Below are positions 49,501 through 57,636 of a stretch of 64,000 nt of DNA, in pieces. Source of the DNA: Cornus controversa (lineage: Eukaryota; Streptophyta; Magnoliopsida; Cornales; Cornaceae). Every line of letters starts with the position of its first letter. The stretch's first letter is position 1. Below the pieces are notes generated by a model, which searched no databases, was not told where the DNA came from, and was given only the letters and a program-made list of their open reading frames with translations. Made by a program: the position numbers and the translations under genes. Location of the stretch: the NCBI GenBank assembly GCA_026545225.1, contig CM048850.1, positions 29,441,797 through 29,505,796 on the forward strand, given 5' to 3'.

Positions 49501-52500
49501 CCCATGTCTAATTCTTGAGAAGAGCATTGAACTCGGTGATCATGGCCCGGTGCCACTAGGGAAACCGAACGGCCTAAGTAAAACAAGTCGATTCTTCTGG
49601 AGGAAGACAAACTTAGGCTAGAAGAGCTCGGGGCAACGAATAACAAATAGTGCCATCTGTACGTACTAAATGGCGATATGTGCTAGCCTTTTGTGGAGTA
49701 ACCATGGGATGACGTACAATCGGAGAGCCAGGATTTGAAGAATAGCCATCTGACGTAGGCACAAGAATCCTAGGAGAGGGTGGTGCAGTGGGAATGGTAG
49801 AACTGAAAGAGTGAGGCTGTTGACGTTGATAGGTACGTAAGGGTGCCAAAGATGGTTGTGCCACAGGCGGAGGCAGACTCAGTGGCAGTGAGTCTAGAGA
49901 AGGCAATAAAACCGGAACAAAGGCCCATTCTGAATATTCTGAAGCATGAGAAGGCAATGGCGAACAAGGCACTTGTACCCTTTGTGCTGTAAACTGTAAC
50001 CTAGAAAAACACACTCAACAATTGTAAGTAAAAGTTTGTTAGTCAGATTAGCACCCAAATGCGGATAACAAGCATAACCAAAGACTCGCAAATCAAAGTA
50101 GGATGGAGTTCCAAAGAGACGAGAAAAAGGAAATGACCACTAAAGAACAGTAGTGGGAAGATGATTGATGAGGAATACAACAGCGAAAACAACATGATCC
50201 CAATAACTGAGAGGAGCATAACTTGTGAGAAGAAGAGTACGAGCTATGTTAGCAATGTGACAGTGTTTGCATTTGGCAAGACCATTTTGTTGAAGAGTGT
50301 GGGGATAAGAACGATGATGGATTCTAAGAGAGAAGCATAAAGCTTTGAAAGAATCATTATCATACTCCTTGTCACCATCACTCTGGAACTGTTGCAAAAA
50401 AGCAGTAAATTGGGTTTTGATATATGAGAAAATTCTTTAAGTAGTCAAGAACTTCAGATTTGTGTTTCATAAAATATAAACATGTGAATCGAGTATAATA
50501 ATCGGTAAATAACACATAGTATCTAAGCCTTTTAATAAAAGAACTAGGAGACTGCCAAACATCAGAGTGCACAGTGTAAAAGGAGAATGCGTACTGATAT
50601 CATTAGAAATATAAAATTGGAGGTGTGTGGATTTACCTAAAGCACAACCTTTACAAAACGATCGTTGCAACTTAAAGTTGGATGATAACTTATTATTTTT
50701 GCCTAAATAAGACATAAGTTTACTAGATGGATGACCTAGTCGATTATGCCATAAGGAAGATGACTGAAGAGAAGCAGATAATGCGTGAAGACGCGACGTA
50801 AGTGAAGGTAATTTGTAGAGATGATCCTTACATAGGCCCTGAAATAGAAAACAACCATTAGAGTGATCAAATATATAGAAATGATGGGAATCAAAGACAC
50901 AAAACATGATTATCACAATACAATTGAACAATGGATAACAGATTTTTGTGCATAGAAGGAATGACATAAACATTATTCATCTTATATGAGTTGGAGCCAA
51001 GAGAGAGTGACATGTTAACCGTGTGGGTGATGGACATCTGATCACCATTACCAACAAGAACTGAATATGTGCTAGTGTAAGGTTGGGATTGTTGCAAAAG
51101 ACCCGGATTACGAATCACGTGGGTGAAAGCACCTGTGTTTGGGTACCAAGCGGGATCATAGAACGGTGGTGGAGTTTAGCTTGGACCCGACAATCTGTAA
51201 GCCAACAAAGGCATTGTGTAGAGAATTAGGAACTGTTGGGCGCACGAATCAAGGTAACATCGGACATGTGGGTACAAAGTGACCAATTTTGTGACATAGC
51301 TGACATGAACTAATGTTAGGAGCGGAGCCCAATGCACCAGGAGCATGTGACCAGTTGTTGTTGTGCTTGCAATTTATATTCTAGTTGTTATTCCGGTTGT
51401 TGTTATGATAACCAAAATTGTGAAAAGGTTGGTTAGACGATTGTGAGGCAAGCATGGCAACTGGTTGAGGTGAGAAGACGGACGTCGCCGAGACTCCTGA
51501 ACCAGAATACAAGAGCGAAGTGCACTGAAAGTGGGCAGAGAATCTAAGCTCTCAAAAGCTGTAACAAGGATGTCATACTCGTCACCAAAGCTGCATGGAA
51601 CAACATTCACCAAGTTAGGATTGGAGATGAGTTCACCAATAGCAGCAAGTTGGTCTGGCCTCCTGATATTCAGAGACTGGGCAAGTTTCTCGAGAAATCT
51701 CATTAAGACGACGACGGAGATGAGAAGAATTGGTAGTGGACTTTTGTTTGAAGTATTGGATGATTAATGACCAAATGGAAGTAGATGTGTCATAACCAAC
51801 AACAGAAGCAAGCACAGATTCAGATAAGGTTGCGGAGAGAATGTTGACAAGAGTCTGGTTTGTACGAAACCATAGATCATACTCAGGGGATGTGACTTCA
51901 GGACAAGAATGAGAGTCATCAACAAAGCGAAACAAATTCTGTCCAACTGAAAATGTCCTAATCTGATGATGCCATAGAAGATAATTGTCATCGTTGAGTT
52001 TCAGAGTCAGCTTCATATTGGGCATGGAATAAGTGGAAGAAGCAGCAACAGAGGAAGCCATTGGTTATTGTAAGAGATAAGAAGTAAGATTGAGAAGAAA
52101 GAAGATCGGTCTGTGAGACTTTGATCAACTGAAGGCTTAGAGAAAAGAAAGGAAACAAAAAACCCCAAGAGAAGAAAGAGGATCTCTGCCCTGATACCAT
52201 GAAAAGATAGAAATGAGAGACGTATTTTGGTCAATGCAGATTGCCGGTCAGAGTGCTTGACATCAAAGTCGCTACACTAGGGAGAGAGAGAAAGACGGTC
52301 ACCTTTTTGGTCCATGGTTGACTGTCGATTGCTGTTCATATTGAGGCTGAATAGCGGTGACTGGTGAATCGGGGTGAGATCATGAGAGGTGGTGATGGGT
52401 GTCTGAATAGTGAAGGGGTGGGTTAAACAATAATTCTGTCCCTGCCCTGAAACTGACTTGGGTTTAATACTGAAATCCCATACCCGTCCCATTAGGGCAG

Positions 52501-52577
52501 TGCGGGGTGGGAACCCAACGGGTCAGAAGAAATTGCCATACCTGCGTATGAGTGCATGTGTATGAAAGTAGTCATCA

Positions 52578-52618
<41 letters not shown>

Positions 52619-53157
52619 TGGGCTGTGGAGAATTGTTTCTTGACATATATCTTTGATGCTAATACAATAGCCAAACTGAAATGCATGCCTTATCTCATTA
52701 ATGGTGTCATGAATAATATTTATTTCTGTCATGCATATGTTAAAATTCCAACTCGAGATTGATATTTATTGTGGCATGCATATGTTAACATTTCTGCTAG
52801 GTACTTTCATACATTGTTACGTAGAAAATGCCAACACTTTGCACTTGATATTGTGCTTAGGATAGAATATTGATGACACCTGCACAGAGCAGGCCAACTC
52901 CTGATGCTTCCTCAGTTCCTGGTACATTGGAACCAGCTGGTGGAGTAGCTGAAAAGAATTCTAGTAAAGGAAATGGTGGAAATGAAAAAGTCTTGAATGG
53001 CCAGAATCAACAGCCATCCGTCGAGGGAGAAGGGAAAGGAAAGAAGAAAAGTATGATCCAAGGGAGAGGAAAGGGAATTGGAGCAGTACCGAAGGGTAGA
53101 GGGTCTCTTGGACCTGGCTGGACTGGGGCTGGATTCGATGTGGATGGTAGATCTTGA
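16415..53157 (+). CDS. Coiled-coil protein, RAB6-interacting golgin-like; seven exons
   Basis: Spliced coding sequence: 16415-16510, 16627-16658, 17418-17515, 17633-17715, 42461-42538, 42618-42716, 52861-53157 (stop TGA). All introns are GT-AG and phases agree across every junction, giving about 260 residues. Residues 1-32 contain [20 protein letters not shown]. Residues about 33-160 are charged and helical, likely coiled coil ([33 protein letters not shown]). Residues 163-225 are Pro/Ser/Asn-rich and low-complexity. The tail is basic and Gly-rich ([14 protein letters not shown]) and ends [13 protein letters not shown]. From memory, plant proteins of this form are annotated as RAB6-interacting golgin-like or uncharacterised; human GORAB is a Golgi coiled-coil protein. 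That function is not shown for this gene. I see no stop or frameshift in the exons, so the gene is probably functional despite two transposon-filled introns. Confidence 0.85.
16627..16658 (+). CDS. Exon 2 of the coiled-coil protein gene
   Basis: A 32-base microexon between TGACAG and a strong donor GTAAGT. It codes [10 protein letters not shown] and two bases of the next Lys codon. Too short to be seen as an open reading frame on its own. Confidence 0.82.
17418..17515 (+). CDS. Exon 3 of the coiled-coil protein gene
   Basis: Begins after TTTCCTCAG and codes [31 protein letters not shown]. Ends with one base of the next codon before GTTGGT. This is the most conserved-looking part of the coiled coil. 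Confidence 0.85.
17633..17715 (+). CDS. Exon 4 of the coiled-coil protein gene
   Basis: Begins after AACTTAAG and codes [27 protein letters not shown]. Ends in phase 0 at AAG|GTTTGC, just before the 24.7-kb intron. Confidence 0.85.
17988..17992. repeat. Target-site duplication AGGTC of the outer Copia, left copy
   Basis: AGGTC here matches 41642-41646, just beyond the far end of the right LTR. With one unrelated base pattern between, a chance match is possible (about 1 in 1000), but both copies fall exactly where the LTR ends were placed from other evidence. Confidence 0.7.
18518..18542. repeat. (CAT)n microsatellite at the RTE LINE 3' end
   Basis: Seven or eight CAT units end the RTE element. 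Plant RTE LINEs end in such trinucleotide tracts instead of poly(A). Confidence 0.85.
19293..19689 (+). mobile_element. Solo LTR of a Tork-like Copia element
   Basis: A 397-bp LTR with TGTTATG...CACAACA ends, flanked by a perfect 5-bp duplication CTTTT (19288-19292 and 19690-19694). It lies inside the RTE LINE. The sequence belongs to the same family as the LTRs of the Copia at 20599-25276. The duplication shows a separate insertion that later lost its body by LTR-LTR recombination. Confidence 0.9.
20053..20598 (-). other. Internal remnant of the outer Copia near its 3' end
   Basis: Non-coding AT-rich DNA adjoining the purine tract beside the left LTR. It holds a CCCCCTTTTTTGGCATGGAA stretch (20419-20438) but no protein I recognise. 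It ends abruptly where the 5'-truncated Tork-like LTR begins. Confidence 0.45.
20860..20872 (+). promoter_or_regulatory. Primer-binding site of the Tork-like Copia
   Basis: TGGTATCAAAGCC directly follows the left LTR. This is the plant initiator tRNA-Met primer site type common to Copia elements. Confidence 0.8.
24909..25276 (+). repeat. Right LTR of the Tork-like Copia
   Basis: A 368-bp LTR, TGTTATGTTGTGG...TTTTTCACAACA, preceded by the purine-rich CAAGGTGGAGAT tract. It lacks the CATCTAAGG stretch shared by the left LTR and the nearby solo LTR. Confidence 0.88.
25277..26055. other. Non-coding remnant, with a small AT hairpin
   Basis: No coding sequence recognised. It may be further internal DNA of the outer Copia. 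An inverted repeat near 26022-26058 (TATGACTAAA and TTTAGTCGTATA around an AT-rich loop) could form a hairpin next to the L1 fragment. Confidence 0.4.
26060..28156 (+). mobile_element. L1 LINE fragment (ORF1 tail, endonuclease, partial RT)
   Basis: A plant L1 on the + strand. ORF1 tail at about 26080-26390. Endonuclease from about 26394 ([22 protein letters not shown], a frameshift near 26640, [10 protein letters not shown], and [12 protein letters not shown] near 27090). After a region with an internal deletion (about 27140-27262) the RT runs 27400-28150: [66 protein letters not shown]. It lacks its 5' end and everything after the RT, where a Ty3-type LTR abuts. It is inactive and related in sequence to the minus-strand fragment at 31776-40552. 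Confidence 0.85.
28157..29480. mobile_element. Ty3/gypsy-type LTR fragment with ATCGAT palindromes
   Basis: Begins TGTAACGCCCCGG. Contains the block TGTAAAATGTTTGGGGGAGA followed by AAGGGGTGAGC at about 29246-29276, a combination I know from LTRs of large plant Ty3 chromoviruses. The same block occurs in the copy at 45500. The right edge is not clear, since Copia integrase remnants begin by about 29500. No internal coding domain accompanies it, so it is a solo or truncated LTR. Confidence 0.55.
28555..28714. repeat. Cluster of five TTCGAT-NN-ATCGAA palindromes
   Basis: Five copies at 28555, 28577, 28648, 28679 and 28701. Three have the centre GC and are perfect 14-bp palindromes (TTCGATGCATCGAA); the others have CC or GG. 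The spacings are 22, 71, 31 and 22 bp. Confidence 0.85.
29480..31270 (-). mobile_element. Gag, protease and integrase remnants of the outer Copia
   Basis: On the minus strand, from right to left: Asp-rich gag tail with a duplicated stretch (about 31031-31233), zinc knuckle ([14 protein letters not shown], about 30740), protease ([15 protein letters not shown], about 30450) and integrase (about 29512-30200, including [20 protein letters not shown]). The orientation and the primer site at 31635 assign them to the Copia at 17993-41641. Highly decayed. Confidence 0.7.
31271..31634. other. Non-coding insertion-like DNA near the outer Copia primer site
   Basis: No gene. Homopolymer-rich DNA with a GGGGTAATTTGCAAC stretch of a kind often seen in plant MITEs, but I could not place paired ends. 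Confidence 0.3.
31994..32580 (+). repeat. Left LTR of the deleted Copia
   Basis: A 587-bp LTR, TGTTGGGTTAACTC...TTTCTCAACA, with a TATAAATAG promoter-like box near 32159. A related solo LTR is at 44003-44529. Confidence 0.88.
33479..34054 (+). repeat. Right LTR of the deleted Copia
   Basis: About 576 bp, aligning end to end with 31994-32580 and ending TTTCTCAACA before the CCCTC duplication. Confidence 0.87.
34961..39811 (+). mobile_element. Rearranged gag-only LTR element with inverted LTR pairs
   Basis: The 4.85-kb block is flanked by a perfect GAGTA duplication (34956-34960 and 39812-39816) inside the minus-strand L1 fragment. LTRs begin TGTTAC and end GTAACA. Order: + LTR piece (34961-35180); gag start and primer site inverted (35184-35433); two tandem inverted LTRs (about 35432-35798 and 35799-36155); inverted gag (36156-36750); + strand gag tail; two tandem + LTRs (36858-37226 and 37227-37593); primer site TGGTATCAAAGCC (37595-37607); gag (37622-38310); LTR piece (38315-38535); gag (38536-39385); right LTR (39399-39811). 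The gag resembles Ty3 chromovirus gag ([20 protein letters not shown]). No pol was seen. It is broken in many places. Confidence 0.8.
39399..39811 (+). repeat. Right LTR of the rearranged gag-only element
   Basis: A 413-bp LTR beginning TGTTACATGCATAATA, preceded by the purine tract TTTTGAGGGGAGG, followed by the GAGTA duplication. Confidence 0.85.
41647..42460 (+). other. Native right part of intron 4
   Basis: About 0.8 kb between the outer Copia duplication and exon 5. No repeat structure or coding region was recognised. It ends in a pyrimidine-rich acceptor (GTGGTTTTTTAG). Confidence 0.6.
42461..42538 (+). CDS. Exon 5 of the coiled-coil protein gene
   Basis: A 78-base phase-0 exon coding [26 protein letters not shown]. 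It lies immediately after the giant intron and joins exon 4 in frame. Confidence 0.85.
42618..42716 (+). CDS. Exon 6 of the coiled-coil protein gene
   Basis: A 99-base phase-0 exon after TTCTATAG, coding [33 protein letters not shown]. It ends at a strong GTAAGT donor and closes the coiled-coil region. Confidence 0.85.
43641..43657. repeat. (CA)n microsatellite
   Basis: About eight CA units next to a short TATA tract, inside the hAT-like element. Confidence 0.85.
44003..44529 (+). mobile_element. Solo LTR related to the deleted Copia at 31994
   Basis: A 527-bp LTR, TGTTGGATTGGCTC...TTTCTCAACA, collinear with 31994-32580. The flanks are GATAT and TATAT, an approximate duplication in AT-rich DNA. 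It is a second, independent insertion of this family in the same gene, in another intron. Confidence 0.85.
44673..45499. other. Intron 6 DNA without recognised features
   Basis: No coding region or paired repeat found. AT-rich; it could be native intron sequence. Confidence 0.4.
45500..47848. mobile_element. Ty3/gypsy-type LTR (solo or truncated)
   Basis: Begins TGTCACGCCCC after GGAT. It shares with the copy at 28157 the order CACGCCCC, then TGTAAAATGTTTTGGG with GGGGGTGAGC (about 46411-46436), then CCTACATGAATGCA. The right part has a Ser-rich promoter-like region with CTATTTATAAACC near 47680. The right end was not fixed. The small + strand frames at 47410-47639 are within LTR DNA and are not genes. 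Confidence 0.55.
47849..48098 (-). repeat. 3' LTR of the Ale-type Copia
   Basis: A 250-bp LTR bordered by the purine tract GCGAGGGAG on the minus strand (48099-48107). Confidence 0.7.
47849..52201 (-). mobile_element. Ty1/Copia element, Ale (Retrofit) lineage, antisense, broken
   Basis: On the minus strand: primer site (TGGTATCAG, 52192-52200), gag (about 52061-51400, [38 protein letters not shown]), protease region (about 51000-51180), gag-pre-integrase and integrase (about 50970-50090, [17 protein letters not shown]), RT (about 49500-48950, [33 protein letters not shown]), RNase H (about 48600-48250, [20 protein letters not shown]) and a 250-bp 3' LTR (47849-48098, TGTATATATTC...GGTCTAACA). 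No matching 5' LTR was recognised beyond 52202. Roughly ten breaks; inactive. Confidence 0.85.
52202..52860 (+). other. Right end of intron 6, with a low-GC microsatellite
   Basis: No coding sequence. 52430-52550 resembles a fragment of a GGCAACGGG-type MITE. It is followed by an (ATT)n tract at about 52575-52617 and ends at the exon 7 acceptor. Confidence 0.45.
52575..52617. repeat. (ATT)n microsatellite
   Basis: About fourteen ATT units in intron 6, producing poly-Ile or poly-Asn frames on either strand that are not genes. Confidence 0.9.
52861..53157 (+). CDS. Exon 7 (last) of the coiled-coil protein gene
   Basis: Codes the C-terminal 98 residues. The frame from exon 6 fits acceptor TTAG at 52857-52860 ([18 protein letters not shown]...), not the AG five bases later, which would shift the frame. 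The segment is Ser/Asn/Gln-rich, then basic and Gly-rich ([20 protein letters not shown]), and ends GFDVDGRS before TGA. Confidence 0.85.
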   Translation, partial: DRILMTPAQSRPTPDASSVPGTLEPAGGVAEKNSSKGNGGNEKVLNGQNQQPSVEGEGKGKKKSMIQGRGKGIGAVPKGRGSLGPGWTGAGFDVDGRS

Positions 53158-54422
53158 GTCATTTCAGAATCTCATATCCGTGCTGAAATTGAGGCATGTA
53201 AGACTTCTGCTACTTTTCTACTAGGTATATTGTTTTAGTTCTTTTTTTTCCTCATTAATCTGTGGAATGATGTTTTCTTTCTCATTTATTATTCCAGTTA
53301 CCTACAAATTGTTGATATAAAGTATGACAATCTGACATTCCTTACTTCTCAGTGCTATCATAGACTCATGAAGATGTCATCAATATTTTCATTTAACTAA
53401 AAAAAGCTTAGAGAATTTAATGTCTGTTCACCATGGGCTTTGGTTAATAATTATTTATTCATAGGTTATTTCACGTGAGCATACCAAAATGCAGTTATGT
53501 GCAGTATAAATGGAGTTATGTGCAGTCCAAATGGAGGGGTACAAGTTTAGCAAATGATGGAATCTGCCCATGGGATTTTCAAGGAGAAGGTAATATCTTT
53601 TGGATGTCTTAAACATTTCACCTATGATATTAAACAAGAGTGAGGTGATATTAGTCCTGTGGAGACTCAATAATTGCTGCAGCATTTACTCGGTACTTTT
53701 ATTCTATTGAATAACTGAGCAAGGCAATGTAGGATGAGGTAGAGAGCTGTTCTGTCTACTTGTTGGGAAATGAAAGAAAGGGTAAAACTTAAATTGAAAT
53801 AATTTGAATCTCATTTTTTTTTCCCACCATCTTCCGCACAATCGTGTATATATATCAAATATTTTCTTTTGACCTTCACCTTTTCTTTGAGCTATAGTCC
53901 CTTAAAGGATCACTTAATTAAATTGCTACGAAGAGTACACGCCTAGAAACTCAGAATGTAGGTTAAAGAGGAGGTTTTAGAAGATATTAATGATTTTGGT
54001 CAATAAATTAATTTGTTTAGTATTAATCCGCTTTTTCTAGTTGGTAGGTGTGTTTTTCTGTTATAACATAAACACAAGGGATTTGCCATTGGTGCCCTAA
54101 TTGACCTTCTGCACTCCACATTTCCATCTCACTAAAGCCAATAATGAAGATTCCCTCATCTTTTTTTTCTTCTTTTTTTTTTCCCGGTAATTAAAATTCC
54201 CCCATCTTTGATAAGCTTCCAATAGTAATTTCTCTTCACCGGCTACTATTGTTCCTAACCTCCTCACAACTTCCACTACAAGTTAAAGCGGATTTTACTC
54301 TCTTCTTCTCTTGAATAGTTGAGGTAGTAAATTCAAAATTGGAGGAAAGATTGAATATATGCGTAGTGATCTTCTTTTTTGGAATATTGGATTTGTAAAT
54401 CTTATTTTTGAATCTCAGAGAA
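53158..54422 (+). other. 3' UTR of the gene and downstream DNA
   Basis: The 3' UTR should lie in the first few hundred bases. No canonical AATAAA signal is obvious close to the stop codon, so the cleavage site is not assigned. No other gene was recognised. Confidence 0.4.
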
Positions 54423-54832
54423 ATTCAAGAGTTAAAATGCGTGATTATGTTTGAATCTTGTATGACTCAGTATTCAGCAATGGTATATGGACTCTTCAAA
54501 AGTATGTGAAATATTTGTGTCAGAAGCACGAAACTCAGATAAGGGTATGAGATATGTGTTCAACACATGGTTGGACATGTATCTAAAAATCATACTCAAT
54601 AATTCAATTTGATTAGATTATTGCTTCATTCAAGAGTTAAAATGCGTGATTATGTTTGAATCTTGTATGACTCGGTATTCAGCTATGATACATGGACTCT
54701 TCAAAAGTATGTGAAATATTTGTGTCAGACGCATGAAACTCGGATAAGGGTATGAGATATATGTTCAACACATGGTTGGACATGTATCAAAAAATCATAC
54801 TCAATAATTCAATTTGATTAGATTATTGCTTC
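54423..54832. repeat. Tandem duplication, two 205-bp units
   Basis: Units 54423-54627 and 54628-54832 both start ATTCAAGAGTTAAAATGCG and match at about 95% by eye. No coding potential. Confidence 0.9.
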
Positions 54833-55033
54833 AAGCTTGAGTTAAATGCCTATTTTAAACATACTTAAAAAGGTATTGTACACTAAAATATCAAATAAAA
54901 ATATTAAATAATATGAATATTTAGTAGTGTGTCTGTACCCTTTTATTTGGGAATTTATACATTCAAAACCGGGACACATACCCGCACTTGGCACACATAC
55001 CAAAGTCCACATCCGTAAAATAACTATTCAATG

Positions 55034-55167
55034 TGTTAGATTATATATTTGAAGGCTAACTAAATTTAGGAAACAAGAAATCCTAGTGCTAGATGGTTTA
55101 GGAGAAGGTATAAGAAACCTACTAGGAAAAGATATATAATCTATAATAGGAAATATGTAATCTAACA
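55034..55167. mobile_element. Miniature solo LTR or TRIM-type LTR (134 bp)
   Basis: Ends TGTTAGATTA and TAATCTAACA form a 10-bp perfect inverted repeat. A 5-bp duplication CAATG flanks it (55029-55033 and 55168-55172). TG...CA ends with a 5-bp duplication fit a very short LTR of a TRIM-like or Copia element left as a solo copy. The alternative is a tiny DNA transposon. The minus-strand frame through it is not a gene. Confidence 0.7.
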
Positions 55168-55172
55168 CAATG

Positions 55173-55999
55173 CTTGGAATAGTTTGAGTTGATCTGGTTT
55201 TCTCTGAAATTCCATCATGAAAATCTGATTTTGTTCTTGAAATTTCTTGAAACTGAGTGGGGATGTATAAGCCATCCTTCAGTTTGATGTAAATGTTGTC
55301 CATAACCATGGATGCTTTCGATATTATGAGATATTTTTCAGTAGTTGTGTTCATTGATTACGTTTGTAATGAATGGGTCAATGACTGACACTTTACAGGT
55401 ATTAAAAATTTGGAATCTCTGGTCATCTATTTCTTTTGGTTTCCCTTATGAAATGAACACATTTGTACTAGAGAATTTTATTCTTTTTAAGAAAGTTGAG
55501 TAGTGAGATCACTTTGTGGGATTTTCTTCTACTACATATAGTTTTGTTCAATAATTGATAATACAGATAGTGATAATGAGAATTCTCATCCTCTCATCTG
55601 TGTTGATACATTAGGAGGATTTGTGATCCGGATATTGAGTTACAGAGATACTTTATGGTATCTTGTGTATTTGTAAAAGCTCATCATTTCTCATAATTTT
55701 TTTCTGAGGGGAATTGTTGTGAATCATCATTATGTTGCATTTGGGAGGGACCGGATCAGCGCCTTGGAATTGGAATTGGAGAACTTTGAACTGAATTGCT
55801 CTAATATCAATTCCACGTCGCTGATTTGGTGTTCCGGAACATAGCTTTAGTGTTCAGGAATGTTTACTGGAATACAGGGCTTTTTTGTTCTTTCTTCTGT
55901 TCGGATGAAAGGTTGAAGCATGGGAAGATAATATTGGAGTGAGAATAGCACTATGTGCACGGAAATGAGGCTAATATAGATCTGCATTTTGGTACATCA
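55173..55999. other. Intergenic DNA, nothing recognised
   Basis: No gene-like frame, repeat ends or RNA gene seen. Confidence 0.4.
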
Positions 56000-56423
56000 C
56001 GGGGATGGCAACGGGCGGGGGGCGGGTTTTGACTTTTCCGTTCCCTCAACCATTTAACTTTTTTCACCCTGTTTCTGCCTCACAACCGTTTACAAAATTA
56101 TTCTTAAACTCCATTTCCGAAATCGTTTAAATTTTTTCCCCATGTCCCGTTCTTTTATACATTTTTTTTTAATGCAAAATTTTTTCTAATAATAAATTTG
56201 ATACTTACATATACACCAAGTAATTTCAAATTACACCACAGTGTTCTTAATTCTTAGTCTCTTGTCCATAATAATTCATAATATAGTGAAAATCAAAAAA
56301 AAAGTGGTGCAAATTTCAAGTACTGTGACGTAAAATGAAATTAAAATTGTAAAGTTTGAACTAGAATAGTTTACAAATTTAAAAGTACAAATAAATTCCA
56401 AGTATTGTGATGTAGAATGTTTC

Positions 56424-56461
<38 letters not shown>

Positions 56462-56639
56462 TTAAACGGGGCAGGGTGGGGTGAGTATCTGTTAGGTTAG
56501 GGTCTTACCTTGTCCCGAATCTGCGTGAGTTATTTTTTCTAACCTCATTCCTATCCCGTTTCTTTTAACGATTTTGTAAATAAGTTTTAAATGGGACGGA
56601 GTGGAATGGGTACCGGATGGGGGCAAAATGCCATTCCTG
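56000..56639. mobile_element. Possible hAT-like MITE with GATGGCA ends
   Basis: Left end CGGGGATGGCAACGGG, right end GCCATTCCTG in inverse orientation; eight of the first ten bases pair. The putative 8-bp flanks GTACATCA and TGAGATCA match at five positions. The interior is rich in CGGGGCAGGG and CCCGTTTC blocks and a TA microsatellite (56427-56456). No transposase. Confidence 0.45.
56427..56456. repeat. (TA)n microsatellite
   Basis: About 15 TA units. Similar tracts occur at 57599-57636, 58297-58327 and 63661-63690. Confidence 0.9.
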
Positions 56640-56952
56640 TGAGATCACTTGGCCTCGTAGTCGTACTCAGCCGCCCCAAAAGGTTTGGTACTTGCGTCAG
56701 ATCTATTCTTGATGCAATCACATGTTGACATCGTCTTATGCTAGCGTCTTTTACTCATCATTGTAGCTACGGTTATGGCATCTTTGAACTGAATGTTTTA
56801 AAAGCTGGAACCAATTCATCACAAATTTGAATTTTGAATGCTGCATGATTTTTGGGTTACATTGCTATGGAAGGCTATACATACGTACGTGTGTGTGTAT
56901 GTGCATGCATGTATGCATATGTCTCCACATTGTGAGAATAATCTTTCATTTT

Positions 56953-57597
56953 AGGCAAAAGTGCATAATACCCCTCTAAGGTTTTACGGAATGAATAAAA
57001 TACCCTCCTATACTATATAAGTGAACAGATTAGTTCTACTAATTTAAAATATGAACAAGTTGCCCCCCTCCTTTTGACCGGAGACCAAATTCCGGCAGAT
57101 GATTTTATATAAATCCTAAAATACCCCTAATATGACCATTATAACTCTCACCTTATAAAACCAACACATCCTATCAACCAAACCCATTCTTTTCTTCTCT
57201 GCCTCATATACAAAGGTGAGTATAAAGATATATATATATATTCCATTAGATGTAATTGATGTATCACATGAAACTAATATAAATATACCCATCTTGATAT
57301 GTTTTTTTCTTGTCCTCATCCCTGTCCATTGTGCATGTTTGCCAAAATTTTGAACTTCTGTTTCTGTTGCAAAAGCAATAAGCTAGAGAAGAAAAGCTAC
57401 TAGCAACAAACAGACCCATATCTTTTGTCTAAAAGGAAGAATTAAAAACAGAATAAAAGTTGGGAATAAGATCAAAAATAGCAACTATCCAACTTTAATT
57501 GTGCCCAAGTTACAATACAGCACCATGTGGTAATGTCCTCTCATAAAAAGTGGAGTGGAGTCAAATCCTACCCCAACCCTTCAGATGCTGCTGGGTG

Positions 57598-57636
<39 letters not shown>

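Larger units (their letters stand above)
42717..52860 (+). other. Giant intron 6 (10.1 kb) with three transposon blocks
   Basis: Donor GTAAGT at 42717 and acceptor TTGTGCTTAG ending at 52860. It contains a hAT-like element with a solo LTR (42885-44664), a Ty3-type LTR (45500-47848) and an Ale-type Copia (47849-52201). Confidence 0.8.

Noticed and set aside
52492-52762. Poly-Ile and poly-Asn frames
   Set aside because: They are translations of an (ATT)n microsatellite.
55028-55354. Minus-strand 108-codon frame downstream of the gene
   Set aside because: It runs through the 134-bp mini LTR and flanking AT-rich DNA, with no recognised domain.
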